From the NCBI GenBank assembly GCA_958295665.1, contig OY282560.1, forward strand, positions 194,675,011 to 194,739,010: 64,000 nt of DNA, in the 5' to 3' direction. Shown here in pieces: positions 11,725-23,789 of the stretch. Made by a program: the position numbers and the translations under genes. Each line of letters begins with the position of its first letter. Position 1 is the stretch's first letter. The stretch comes from Tipula vernalis (lineage: Eukaryota > Arthropoda > Insecta > Diptera > Tipulidae). The notes beneath the pieces are model-generated. The model saw nothing but the letters and a program-made list of their open reading frames with translations. It searched no databases and was not told the DNA's origin.

Positions 11725-12054
11725 GCTATTTTTTGGTTTTCATTTTTATTCCCTGTTCACACCGTAAATATACGATTTGGCGTGCCTTAGCCAGAATGAT
11801 TATTGGGGGCATCCCCGCAATACTCTCGGGTAGACAGTTGCCTTTCTTTTTCAAACTGGTGCGCCATACATCAGGATGGATGATACGATGTTAGCACGCA
11901 GAATATTTCTACTCACGCCCACTTCTTGCATTATTCGTGACAATGCCGCGTTTATTCTGCTTGCTGTTTCGCTGAAGGTAATAAGATGTCCCACATAACA
12001 GATGAATGGTTCAGTAATTTTTTGGGCACCAATCTCAAAAGTTATGTTCTCCAT
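11725..12054 (-). pseudogene. LINE RT C-terminal fragment, R1-like
   Basis: Minus-strand remnant of the post-catalytic part of an R1/Jockey-type LINE reverse transcriptase. It has an INAALSRIMQEVG segment, then NILRANIVSSILMYGAPV, which is the characteristic SxxLYGAPxW block. After a frameshift and small deletion, IAGMPPIIILAKARQIVYL follows, matching the IAGIPPI.LL.ERR.V segment downstream in that clade. The catalytic motifs are not included. It begins abruptly at 12054 and fades near 11725. Confidence 0.68.
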
Positions 12055-12289
12055 TCATTTCCAGTTAATGATTAAGACAGCTTCAAGTTGTTGTTAAAGA
12101 AATGTAGAAAACTTTTATATTCAGTTATGAAAATTTATTTTGTAATTAGCGGAAATCAGAATTTAAGTTGGCACTACGATCTGCACAGGAACACTATGTC
12201 TTTCAAAATAGTTCCTAAATTTTTTTAAAATTTATTTTCTAAAATACTTTTTAGTAAGAGCACTTAAAATTTTTAATTTGCTTGTACTT

Positions 12290-15200
12290 TAAAAGCTGAA
12301 AGTTTTAGCATTAAAATTTATATTCTAGACCAATTTAAATATTTGAAATCACAAACCAATAATGTTGATATTCTTTTTGTGCTTCGTCAAATTCTGAATT
12401 GTTTTAAATTTTAAATATTACCTGAAAAAGCATAAAAACCGTAAACTATAATACAAAGTTCCATTTACAATAGATCAAATCTTGAATAAAAGAGCTTTTA
12501 ACATGCCAAATTATTCTAATTAAATTTAAAATTAAATGTATGCCTTAAGCTACTTTCGAACTAAATCAACAACGTTTAGCTTCCCAAACTCACTGAATTA
12601 AATGTAATGAGCTTCTGAATTTAAGTTAACTTTACTGTTATGGAATTGTTACTCTAACACACTTGATTTAATGAGTTTCTGATTGGGGTATGTAGCGAAA
12701 ATGCCAGAAAAGAATTATCTGTTTATCTATTAAGTTAATTTACCAAAAATTATAAAAATAAAATTTAACCCGGAATGTCAAAATAAAAGCTTAAAAAAAA
12801 CATTGAAATTAAATGAGTAAGCTTTCACCTGTCAATAAATTCGATCGACATTAAACGAAAGCTCGCTTACATTTTGGCGAACTTTCGATATTTTTATTTT
12901 ATTTAACTAGCTTTTTCAAAATTTATTTCTTTATTATTGAGCTTTCACAGTTTAACTTAATCTTAGAGGAGATGTATCCGTATTTGGAGCTGTTACAGAA
13001 AGCGTTAAACTTTTTATTAAACAATTAAGTAAACCCACTTAAAACAAGAAACTTTAGTTAAAATAAAGCTTTCAAATTAATATTTAGAAGATTGAGGGAT
13101 ATTTTAATAAACCTTTTTTTTTTTTAAAGTTTAATTAATTCGTTAATTTTCCAAAAAAAAATCTAAGATTAAGGATAATGGTTAATACTTATTTTCTGTA
13201 ATTGTTTTACCAGTTCTTCAGCGTTCTAAGTTATGAGGTCCTTTCGTTTGACATTATTTACTATTAAATTATTTTGCAAGGTTGAGAGAAAATATTTTAA
13301 CTTAATATTACTAAATAATTAAGTTGCCGGCGCATTTAAGTAACGTTAAGCTTTAATTAAGCTTAGAGTCAAAGGAAATCTAAATTTTATAACTGAAGAA
13401 AATATTAAATTTAAATTAAAAGCTTTTTGTAAATCAATAGTGACATCCGTCGCGAGTCTTATAGGTCAAGCTGGCAAAGCATCAAAAAATCAAACGGGTG
13501 ATCGCATATCAGCAACATATACGATCTCTCGTGAATAGAAATTAGGTATATAGTTTGCTTGTTTGTCTTTAATAATTGAATGGAATGCTTTTTTAATATA
13601 TAAGGATACTGTTCAAATGTTAAGTTAACATTTCACAAAAGTTTGAACACTTTAAGAACATAATTGATAACATCTATTGCTTGCGTTTAGTGCATTAGAT
13701 ATTATTCCACAATCTATGTAACTGTGTATGTAGTCTATTATAGCTATTAAAATTACATAAACTGGGTTGGTGGGCTCTGCCAAATATTGTGTTATTTTCA
13801 ATTTGAAATAATATATAATTGTAGTAATATCCGTAAACTTTATAAATAAATTTTCATTTTGAAAGGCTAAAACCTAGAATAAAAAGGCTTTTGACATGTG
13901 AAAAAGCGTTATTACTTGAGCTATCGTTAGAACTAAACCAACCAGTTTAAACTGTCATTAAAACGTTTCTGGACCAAATTTATCGAGATTTTTAATACAA
14001 CGTTATGTTTCATTATTATTGAATTGTTAATTTAGTAATCCTATTTCTCTGAATATCTGATTTTTTTGAGGCAGCCTTTAAAACATTTTAAAAATAAAAT
14101 TAGAATTCTAAAAAAATTATTAAAGCACCAAAAATTAAACGTGTGAGATATTTCCGTTATAAATTGGACAAGTTTGTTTGTTTGTTTGGCCATTAGAAAA
14201 TATTTCACAAATAAAGGTTTAAAAGCTTTCTAAAATTTGTATCTTCGCTAAACTCAAACTCATTAGATAATTACTATCGAGCTTTCAAAGATTGGAAAGT
14301 TCAACTTTAATCAATAATAATAAGCTGTATGTTAAATATGTAATTGAGTTTCTTTTTCAATAAAAATAAGAAGTTTGACTTCAAATGAAGCCATAATTAT
14401 TTTAAAGCTTTTAGTCCCAGAAAAGCTTTATTTTTTTGTTTGCAGAACATAGCTTTCGGTGGAAATTTCACTTTCGCTTATTTTTCCAAAATTTTTAGAT
14501 ATATATTTATATGAATCTGTCAAAGTTTCAGTTTCATAAAACTCTGACAACTTTTTATAAAGCTGGTTGGTTTAATTGATTTATTTTTGTATAAAATATT
14601 TTGTATCATAAGCAGCTTTCAAAAAAGTTTTATCTTTTAAATAAAGTTTCTATCTAAAACCAACTAAAATTAGAAGTATTAAGTGAAAATGAGTGATTGT
14701 TCATTAATTAATTCTGATTTTTAATATTTTAAAAAATAATAACTAGGCTTTCGAAGCAATGTCTTACCTTTGATTGAGAGAATTATTAGCCATTTATTTA
14801 GCATACTTGAGGAAGCAGCCAGTTTAACCATTTTTTTTGTTAAACAAGTAAGTTTCTTGCCTATTTCACTTAAAACTAGAAGCTTTTAAGAAGCGATTAA
14901 AAGCTCAGAAAAATGTTGCCTTTCGATACTTTCATTGATAACTTACAAGCAATTAAATTTTTAATGCCAGTAAATTTATTTTAGGACATTATCAATAAAT
15001 TACAAATGGAATCTTTATATTACGCGATAGAAATAAACCAAAAAAAGCTGCCCTTTATGATTTTTTTTCATTTTTAAGATTATTGAGACGATAGCAAATA
15101 TATTCATTTAACAAGTATTTGTCTTTAGATAAACTTTTGTTTAAATAATTTAAATTTTAAATTTAAACTAAAATGTTAAATTATGAAGCTTTTAATTTCA

Positions 15201-15660
15201 AATTTGTCAACAAAAACAAAATGAAAAACAATAAATTTTAATTTAAATGTTCTTGGTTAAATAAATGTTAATTAGCTGTCAATATTTGGCAAAAGTTTAC
15301 AATGGCAACACCATTAAGCCAGCTTTAATAAATTTGCTTTAAAGATTTCGATCTCACTCGATCAAACTAATTGATTAATTCTTTATTTCGATGGAGTTAA
15401 ATAAATTATTAAGCTTTTTAAATATCACGTTGCAATGTCTACATTAAAAAAAATTTTATATTGTAAGCTTTCAAGCAAGCTTAATCTAAATTCAAGATTT
15501 TACAGAGATTACGTTAATCATGTTATTGAATTATTTTTATGTGAACTTTAGTATCATTTTGATTTTGGTTTGAAACTTTCATTTTGAGAAAAGCTTTATA
15601 TATTATAAATGTTATCAATAATTTTGTAACAAAAACATCTTGCCAAAAATGTGTAGCTTT
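12290..15660. repeat. AGCTTT/AAAGCT-enriched tract
   Basis: AGCTTT or its complement recurs at irregular spacing, for example near 12493, 12820, 12909, 12940, 13067, 13349, 13421, 14223, 14280, 14404, 14422, 14451, 14614, 14881, 15187, 15322, 15412, 15467, 15593 and 15653, often as AGCTTTCA. For about 75 percent AT I would expect only two or three in this length. It is not a simple tandem array. Confidence 0.55.
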
Positions 15661-17643
15661 GAAAAGTTCCCTCAAAAACACATAAAAAACTCGGAACAAT
15701 GTTTATTGTCCAATTTGTATTTGTAATTAAGCGTTATGAGCTGGTGCTGCGGTTAGCAGCACCTTTGCGAAATACAGGTTGATTGTTTGTCTCCAGTTGA
15801 AAGGAATGTGTATCTTTCTATGGTTTGTATGGTAGTCTAATCCTATAAGGGGTAAACCAAGTGGCTACGTTTACTGTTATCAAATGCCACTAAACAAATA
15901 ATTATTTTGGTTGGAAAAAAGATATTCTCTTAAGTACTACAAATTTAAAATCGAAAATGATCCTGTAAGAGTAGTCACTTTATGACTTACAAAGATTGAC
16001 AATTAATAATTAATGATTCTGACAAAAAATTATTTTAACTGAATATTCAAAATTATTTTGAAAATTAAATTTTAAAACTTCACTCAAGTTTAACAAAAAA
16101 TCACTTTTTCTAAACTTATTAATTTCCAGAATAGATTATTCACTCAAGCAGTTATACTATGAGGTAAGATTAAAAATTTCGAAAATACAAGAAATTCAAA
16201 TTTTGATTATGTTGTATTAATTAATTAAAAATAATTAATTTAAGCTTCGAAGAAAATAATGTGAAAAGCTCTTGTTAAAGCAACCATATTTTCTGGTGAC
16301 TGATGACATTTATAATAATTAAAAATGAACGTACATAATAAATCATATTGAATCACTAAACATTGGGAGATTACATTTCCCTAATAATGTTTTGATCCCG
16401 AATAAATTAAAAATCATCAACGTAACGCGAATTCCGGGAAATATTTCGTCTATATTTCACAAACCCCAATAATTTATTCAGTTTGTATAGGGTTAACACA
16501 AAAAAAATTATAAAGTCCCTATCGTTATTTTTACTCATAATCCAACACAAAAAAAAAAAAAAAAATTGTGGGATTGTAATTTTACACTAGAATCACGCAC
16601 GAAACATAAGACTAATAGTTTATAAAATTTTAATTTTAATATTTTTCTTGTAAGTATATAATGTGAATACAAAATTTATCCAATTTTTTAGTCAAATATA
16701 TAATATTTCCTTTTACACTACCAAACCTTAAAAAAATAATCCGTAATTTATTACTGTAACACAGGAATACCAAGTAGGTATAAAGCGACAACCTGTAGCG
16801 CATATTTTATCGATTTAAACCACACACCAAAAAAAATAAAAAACTATTTCAATTATTTATTATTATAATCCATTAATACTCTAGATATATGGGTAAACAT
16901 TTAAAAAAAAGCTCTCTAAAGCTCTAAAATAAATTTACCTATTTTCCTCTAGATGTATACGTCAGAACTTAAATCCAAGTTTATAATAAAAATGTAAAAC
17001 TAAATCACTCAATAATCCTTTTTTAATTAAGGATTCACTGTACAGATTCACAAATAAAATAACTAAAAATAATAATTAAACAGAAAACACAAAAACAAAA
17101 TGTAATAATTTTTTTTTTTTTGTTATTTAAAACACACACCAATTAAATAAAATATTATTTTTCGGGCTAAATAAAATTAAATATTTTTTTTTTATATGTA
17201 CAACATTTTTTTCCACATAAAATAAAACACTGGTTGCGCACTTTTCAAAGAAGAACCAACAAAAATAAAGCTTTTCGTCGAAAGCTTAAATTTTTATTTT
17301 ATTTTTTTCATATCCAAACACTTTAGTAATTTTTCTTATAATTTATATTCCACTCAAAATAATTTTTTTTATTGTATATTTCAAATTAAATTAATTTTAA
17401 TTTTTAACCTAATTATTCTTAATAAATTAAATTTTTTTTTTTTTTTTTTGAGATAATTACAAAATCTAATTTTTCCTTTATTAGATTTTATATGCGACCC
17501 GTTATAAAGCTCGACTGAAACTGGGTATTTCTCCGCTTTTTTTATTAACAAAAAAAAAAGGAAATTTTTTTTCAGATAATTTTATTTTTTTTTTGTTCCC
17601 TGGGCATACAAGTGCTATGTTCACCTTTAAGACATGCGCACAT

Positions 17644-17697
17644 TTAATTATTATTATTATTATTGTTATTGCTATTATTAATATTATTATTATTTCT
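17644..17697 (+). repeat. Imperfect (ATT)n microsatellite
   Basis: A run of ATT triplets with GTT and GCT interruptions. It creates the Ile-rich minus-strand frame across this point. Confidence 0.85.
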
Positions 17698-19142
17698 CTA
17701 TACATAGTGTTTGTACATAAAATTATATTAGGTATAAATAAATAATATTGTTTCTTAACTTTTACCTACTCGTATCTTGTACAAAGCACAAAACAAAATT
17801 TTATAAAAAATTATCGTTAAATTAAATAAATTTAGAAAACAAATTTTATTTAATTTATTATTAAATACTTTTAATTACTACTGAAAAAAAATTTAATTAC
17901 TAGTAAAAAGCTTTGTTCATATTTCGATTTTGATTTTACATTTTTTTTATTTTTTTTGATTGAAAAAATTGCTGCTTTAGTTTGAGTGAGAATTTTGATA
18001 TTTTCTAACTATTTTGAGTGTTATTTTGTAATAATGTTGATTTTAATCAAAAGATTTTTGATTTCATAGAAAAATAAATGGGTTAAATTTTTTAATTAAC
18101 GTTAAGTTTTTAAAAGTAAATTTAAATAAATTAAAATTATCAGAATACCTCACAATAATTAAACGATACTCGATGCAAAGAGGATGAAACGATGTCATGA
18201 TCATTTTTTCATATCAGAAGGGCAATATTACTATTGTATAAACAAAATGAATTCGTATGTTCACAATATTCGGAAAATGTTTATTTTTATTTTTATCGAT
18301 TTTCCCGATTTAATGGCTTTGTTTAACTCAAAAATTTACTTACTCTTCATATATTAATATAGGCAGTTGTATCACATTTATTTAAGTATATATAGGCTTA
18401 TCCATTACTTCCACCGATACATTCACCGATTTAGCTGTAATTCTTTTCAGGAACAGTGGTCGATGAAAATCTTTGGTTCCCAAAATATAACTCCTTCCTG
18501 GCCCTCCTTCTCGAGTTAAGATTGGTTAAAGTTAAGAAATTGAGTGATTTTAGGCTCGTTTCGATAGGTAACCGATCTACTTAGGTGGCTTTGTTTTGAA
18601 TGTTATGGGCCTCATTCTCGTCAATTTTTATTGAACTTTCATTTTAAGTCAGTTTCATAGCCTCATGTTTAATATTGGCTAAATTCGACAACAAAAAGTG
18701 TAATCACCTAGATTCTTAAAATACAGCATGTTTTAAGATTGTCGCAAAATTTATGGATTTTAACTAAAATACTTTTAAATTGGCTCTTTTTTCCATCTTT
18801 TCATGATATTTCCAAATTTGTTAGCCATATTTAACTTAGTCAAAAATTTCTAAAGTTACATGCATTTAAATACTTCCATTTTTTTGGAAACGTCATATTC
18901 ACACATCTGCAGATTTTGTCGCCTTACTTCAAACGGCACTAACTTTTGGAAAAAAATTCTTTGTTTTCTCCTCACTACACTCCGTGAAGTACTTTTGTGG
19001 ATATTTAGATCCTAACTGCAGTATAATTTTTTTTAAAACACTTAACCCGTTAAAAAAAAATCATGAATAGTAACGTACGATTTTATCAGTATTTCACAAA
19101 TATTTCGACTTCTGTTTATCGAAGTTCAAATGTTCAATTATA

Positions 19143-20050
19143 ACAACGCGTCCAGCGGTAGCCTTCGCTGTTCACCTTACGGCTTTTCGTGACAAGTTGG
19201 ACGAGGTAGTACGAGGTCGCAAAGCGCTGGGCAAGGACGCAGAGTCACACAACCCTTGGCTCATTTTCATGGCAATGGAGCGACTTGACGACGAAACAAG
19301 AAAGGTCTGGAGATATAAATCTGCTGAAGAGGATTTTCCGACGCTGCAGAGCTTTCTAGATTTTTTATTAAATCGTGCCGACGTACTTACAGAAGTTAAG
19401 TCATCTCAAAAGAAATCTGAAAACAAATCGCAACTAATTAGAAAGATCTTCTATACTGAATCATTACCAGTACCCTGCAAATTATGTAACGGAGATCGCC
19501 ATCGTCTTTTTGAATGTTCGCGGTTCAAATCTATGGCATTACTTGAGCGCAGAAATTTTCTAAAGGAAAACCAGAGATGCTTCAACTGTCTTGGAGGAAA
19601 TCATGCCGTCAACCAATGTCGTTCAAGAAGAACATGCCAAATTTGCAGAAGAAGATATCACACTCTTGTTCATTCCGATCCTGATGACAGTAAAGGGGTA
19701 ACCAACAGAATTCTATTGAAGGCGCTTCTGACAGTAATCCAAAAGCATCAACCAGCGATACCTATTTATCAGCTGTCATCAAATATGCAAATATCGCTAT
19801 CGAAAATGCGATGTTACCAACAATGTTAGTCGAAGTGAAGGATAGTTTTAACAATTGGCATATTATTCGAGGATTACTAGATTCTGGTTCAACCAGATCA
19901 TTTATCAAGGAATCGTGTGCTAATAAACTGCACCTAACCACGTCAAATGCCAGAGTTGTCGTAAGTGGTATTGGTGGAACCAAGGCAGGAACATCCAAGG
20001 GACTAACACACCTCATAATAAGATCGAGAGTTCATCGTGATGTTGTTTAA
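19143..20050 (+). pseudogene. gag: BEL/Pao element 1: Gag and protease
   Basis: Start of a BEL/Pao LTR retrotransposon polyprotein, 5'-truncated. Gag (19143 to about 19700) shows the ALGKDAESHNPWL and MERLDDETRKVW segments of the capsid C-terminal region and three Cys/His elements: CKLCNGDRHRLFEC, CFNCLGGNHAVNQC and a final CQICRRRYHTLVH. These bind RNA in the particle. A frameshift near 19690 moves the reading to the frame of 19811-20050, which holds the aspartic protease with GLLDSGSTRSFI. The catalytic DSGS is intact at about 19880. No LTR or primer-binding site precedes it, and the frame simply emerges from AT-rich DNA. Confidence 0.87.
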
Positions 20051-20085
20051 AACAATTGATCTATTAAATAGGCAACGATTATTTC

Positions 20086-20904
20086 TTCGAGATGTTAAAC
20101 GATGGTAAAATACCAATATGCAATCCAACGCTGATGGCGCAAAACACTACACTAGGGTGGATAATCGGAGGCAAATACCTTTCCGAGCCCAAGAAATTAA
20201 ATGAAAGGGTATACCTATCAGAACATCAGGAGGTTAATATCGATAAAACCCTCCAATCATTTTGGGGACGGAAGCTATACCAGACACGCTACAGCATACG
20301 CCAGACGAATCCGCATGCATTGAACGCTTTGAAGCTATAGTTAAAGTGAGCAAGAAAGGAAGAATAATTGTTGGCTTACCGTTTAAATGAATCCGACCTT
20401 TATTAGGTCATTCATATTCTGCAGCTTTGCGTCAGTTTTACGCGTTAGAGAAACCGGTTATGTACCAACAAAAGATTGCGGTTTGGATACATTAAGTTCA
20501 TGCAGGATTATCAACGGTTGAGCCACATGGCCGAAATTCCACGAAATGAAATTTCCAGAGCTGATCATCAGATGTTTTATTTGCCTCACCATGGTGTATT
20601 CAAAAGAGCATATACCTCAAAATTGCAGACGTCAACAGGGCAGTCGTTGAATGGTGAGTTGCTTATTGGACCAACTGTTCAACAAGGGCTGTTTGAAATT
20701 CTGCTGCGATACCGAAAATATGCTTTCGTATTCAGCGCCGACATTGAGAAAATGTATCGGCAGGTGAGGATCCGTGCTGAAGACACCGATTACCAGCGAA
20801 TACTATGGCGAGAATCTCCTGATCATCCATTAAATCACTACCGCTCGCTGACCGTCATGTATAAAACCTCGTCTGCATCGTTTTTGGCAACGAATGTAAT
20901 GAAA
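20086..20904 (+). pseudogene. pol: BEL/Pao element 1: protease-RT linker and RT N-half
   Basis: Continues element 1 in several frames. At 20086-20340 is the pre-RT segment (LNDGKIPICNPTLMAQNT, TLGWIIGG). At 20476-20904 is the RT palm entry: YLPHHGVFK, TSTGQSLNGELLIGPTVQQG, and FSADIEKMYRQVRI with the first catalytic Asp, then QRILWRESP. The frame stops at FLATNVMK just where BEL elements continue to the YVDD box. That box is absent because the following about 360 bases are unrelated. So RT is inactivated by deletion as well as frameshifts. Confidence 0.87.
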
Positions 20905-21268
20905 TGAAATTTCTATTTTAAAAATTTTGTTTTACACCGCATCCAAACGTTAACGTTACGCATCCCTTTATTATACTACTGTGAAATTTGCATTTTATTT
21001 TTGTTGTTGTACTATATATTGATTAAAAGTTGGGGTAGATTAAGATGAAAGAGCATATTAATTTGGCGCGAGAGTCCTAAATGAATCAGGTAATCGTGTT
21101 GATTTTTTTTTCTGCATCACTACACATTTATACGCCTAAAATATTGTTGTATCATTCGATTTTGTTTGTTGCAATTTTGAAGAAGAAATATGAATGTAAA
21201 TGTAGTATGTTTGGGTGCAAGGTATTAGTATATAGCACGATTCTGTAGGCAAATCCCGACCCGATGGG
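20905..21268. other. Unrelated sequence replacing RT core of BEL element 1
   Basis: This AT-rich stretch has no BEL protein similarity in any frame, although flanking sequences belong to one BEL polyprotein. It replaces about 300 residues of RT, including the YVDD box. No terminal repeats are visible at its ends. Confidence 0.5.
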
Positions 21269-21884
21269 GTGGTTGCCTCTGAAAAACTCGGATGGGACAA
21301 TGAATTACCCGAGTCATGTCGAGAAAGTTGGGTTAAGCTACGAAACGAGTTCGCGTTAATTGAAGAAATAGAAATTAAGAGATGGCTATACACAACTGAC
21401 GACACATTTGAAATACATGGGTTTGCTGATGCATCAATATTGTTGGATTGGCTCTCCAAACCGCCGAAATTATGGCCAACCTACATTGCCAATCGAACTG
21501 GCCTAATATTATCGCACACCAATCGAAACCAATGGCACCACGTTAAATCAAAGCAGAACCCAGCTGATCGAGCCACTCGAGGAGTAACACCAAATGAATT
21601 TAAACACGATGTCTTGTGGTGGAAAGGTCCCCTTTGGCTATCAACCAACCCACTAGTCATCCCAGAAGCAAAGATGAACTTCTCGTGTGAATCCGAAGCA
21701 GAAACGCAGGCTTATTTCGTTCAAAACTTCAATGAGTTTGAGTGTCAATTAGAGGAGATGGTGTGTAGAGTCTTCAGATATCCGATGGAAGTGAGAAGTG
21801 TGGACCGAATACAAAGATTGTTCGAAAATGCGAAACAACCAAACTCTTCCACAACAACTGGAAATATTACCGTAGATGAATTCA
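21269..21884 (+). pseudogene. pol: BEL/Pao element 1: RNase H region
   Basis: Resumes the BEL polyprotein: KLGWDNELPESC, then HGFADAS, the start of RNase H. The reading jumps directly from HGFADAS to LLDWLSKPPKLW, so roughly 70 residues of RNase H are missing between them in a still open frame. After that come YIANRTGLI, WHHVKSKQNPADRATRG and WWKGPLWL, the normal order before integrase. It ends at ITVDEFNNA, where the minus-strand LINE begins, so integrase and the 3' LTR are absent. Confidence 0.85.
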
Positions 21885-22740
21885 ACAATGCTTCCTTCTC
21901 GTAGAGTGACATTATTTCTATTTGGTTCAAGTATACTTTCCCATTATATTTTTTAATTTCTTCCTGTATTTCTATATTTTTTGTCTTTTTTACTATTTTG
22001 TTTTCTGGCTGCGCTATTTTTTCTAGAAAGTTATTTTCGACGTATAGCTTCCTCAGTTTTCCCATTATTTGATTATTTTTAATTTTTGCGGCAGTAACGC
22101 TGTTTTTATTTGTATTATTTGCTATGCACTTTAATTATGTTAGCTTATTATCTAGCTCCGCTGGTAGTGTGGCTGTTTCTGCTAATAGTGTTGGTATTGG
22201 CGTCGTTTTTAACATTCCTGTGCAAATCCTTAAGTTCTTATTGATTATTTGCTGTTTTATTTTTTGCTGTTTTTTATTTTTGTTGACGTGATTGTGTCTG
22301 CAAATTTGGTCCTTGTTTGTATGATTGCTTTGTATACGTTCGTTATCATGTGTGGATGGGCTCCTCCGTTTTTGTGAGTTATGCCTGTTAGCTGGTTTGT
22401 TGCACTTCCTATTTCTTTTTCTAAGTACTTGTAATGTGGTAGTAGTGATATTTTGTTTGTGAATGTTACTCCCAACAGTTTTATTTCTTTAACTTCCGAT
22501 AATTTGATATGGTTTATTTTCACCTCTTCTTCTGTGGGTTTATTTTTGTATAGCCTCATGAATGTACTTTTCTTCGGATTTATTATTAGTTCTATCTTTC
22601 TTACCTCTTCGTTTAGTTTTCTTAAGATTATGTTGCTTGTGGCTATTGTTGCTCATTCATTCTTTTCTTTCACTAATATTACTACATCGTCTGCAAATTG
22701 ATATAACGATATTTCTGCTTTTTCTAAATTATGTACCTAT
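21885..22740 (-). pseudogene. LINE ORF2 C-terminal part, minus strand
   Basis: Non-LTR retrotransposon remnant reading right to left. It starts near 22740 with SLYQFADDVVILVKE, the RT catalytic YADD block with Phe for Tyr. INPKKSTFMRLYK and KLLGVTFTNKI follow (22257-22559), then a KAIIQTRTKFAD stretch, and a long lysine-rich C-terminal tail at 21885-22065. Endonuclease and the first RT half are missing, as expected of 5'-truncated LINE copies. Its 3' end abuts BEL element 1. No poly(A) is visible at the join. Confidence 0.75.
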
Positions 22741-23064
22741 CTCTTTGGTGTATAATGTTATTGTTGCAAACCATAAATGAGAAAAAACAACATTGACATT
22801 TACTTTAGAAACGTCAAATTGTAGTATTTTGTTGGTATAATCAATGGTAACAGATGTATATTTTTTAATTGTTGATCGATGCGCGACCTATCACAAAATT
22901 GTACAACTATTATTTTAGCACACTTTTTGTTCAGTGGAGAAAAAAGAGTCCTAATTGAAAAATCAACGCGATAACACACAAAATCAAGTCGGAATAAAAA
23001 TTAAGATAATTAAAAAACCAAAAGTAAATTGAAGGGTTTTTATTTTCTAATTAAACCCAACATT
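22741..23064. other. Possible 5' LTR remnant of BEL element 2
   Basis: Non-coding. Lies directly before a BEL/Pao-type primer-binding region, so part of it should be the 5' LTR, but no TG...CA boundaries can be set because a second copy is not recognised. Confidence 0.35.
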
Positions 23065-23086
23065 TTCTGGTCTTTCGAGCCGGATT
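23065..23086 (+). promoter_or_regulatory. BEL/Pao primer-binding region
   Basis: The string CTGGTCTTTCGAGCCGGAT is close to the TGGTCCTTCGAGCCGGA found after the 5' LTR of many BEL/Pao elements, where it pairs with the tRNA primer of reverse transcription. It lies about 125 bases before a BEL-type gag start. Confidence 0.65.
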
Positions 23087-23209
23087 CGAAGCTAACCGGC
23101 AATATCATACCATAAGCTTCATAAAATTAGTAATAAAAACCACAAAATTGCGTGTGTCAGATAGTTGCCATTAATTAAGTTTTTTTTTGTTTCGTGTTTG
23201 AGTAATAAA

Positions 23210-23694
23210 ATGGAAAAGTTGAACAAAAGGAAAGGCATCATAAAGGATCATCTCACTCGCCTTAAAAATTATATTGATGCAAATGGTGCAAGTTTAGCTT
23301 ATGATAACCTAAAAACTCGACGTGATAATGCGCATAAATTGTACACAGAATTTATTTCGACCGACGAAGACGCCATATTTGAGATCGATGCAACCACACC
23401 ATCTGAACTGGATACCGTTGATAATCAATATTTACGCGATCATTCCGTAATTACAGGCGCTAATTCGGGCGATATCTGGAAGTCATCAGCCATCTAATGA
23501 TGAGCAGTCGTTCGATGCTACCAGAGTAATGTCAACCCCACGTCAGATTTTAAGTTACCGTCCCTTACTATGCCAACATTTGATGGAGATCTAAAAAACT
23601 GGCAATCATTCTACGACATATTTTCATCTACCGTTCATGAAAATGTATCATTGTCACAAGCACAAAAATCCAAGTACCTTAAGGGACTCCTTAG
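23210..23694 (+). pseudogene. gag: BEL/Pao element 2: Gag N-terminal part
   Basis: Gag begins at ATG 23210 (MEKLNKRKGIIKDHLTRLKN), a typical BEL coiled-coil N-terminus, preferred over the upstream ATG at 23165 because family proteins begin here. The frame runs to 23497. After a frameshift it continues with LPSLTMPTFDGDLKNWQSF and YDIFSSTVHENVSLS, the conserved capsid entry motif. At about 23694 it runs into short tandem repeats, and beyond them the protein belongs to a different superfamily. Only about 160 residues of Gag survive. Confidence 0.82.
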
Positions 23695-23785
23695 TCTAAT
23701 AACTATACGATGTACAAGTACCTTAAGAGACTCCTTAGTCTAATAACTATACCATGGGTAGTCGAATAACTATACGATGATAATT
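23671..23785 (+). repeat. 44-bp tandem repeat at BEL/gypsy junction
   Basis: A unit beginning CAAGTACCTTAAGGGACTCC occurs at 23671 and again at 23715 with few changes. Partial third copies of its end (AATAACTATACGATG) follow to about 23780. The repeat lies exactly where BEL gag stops and Ty3/gypsy pol begins. Confidence 0.85.
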
Positions 23786-23789
23786 GAAC

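Larger units (their letters stand above)
12055..19142. other. 7-kb AT-rich non-coding tract
   Basis: No protein-coding signature found in 7 kb. The part at 12.3-15.7 kb is rich in AGCTTT/AAAGCT. The part at 16.5-17.6 kb is dominated by A and T homopolymers. One minus-strand frame at 17502-17705 is low-complexity, encoded by an ATT microsatellite and A runs. Could be intergenic DNA, a large intron or a decayed satellite. Confidence 0.55.

Noticed and set aside
17502..17705. Minus-strand frame rich in isoleucine
   Set aside because: Produced by the ATT microsatellite and A/T homopolymers.
20905..21268. A MITE replacing part of BEL RT
   Set aside because: No terminal inverted repeats or target duplication at its edges, and RT sequence is missing, so deletion with filler is simpler.
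22562..22780. Plus-strand hydrophobic frame
   Set aside because: Antisense to the minus-strand LINE.
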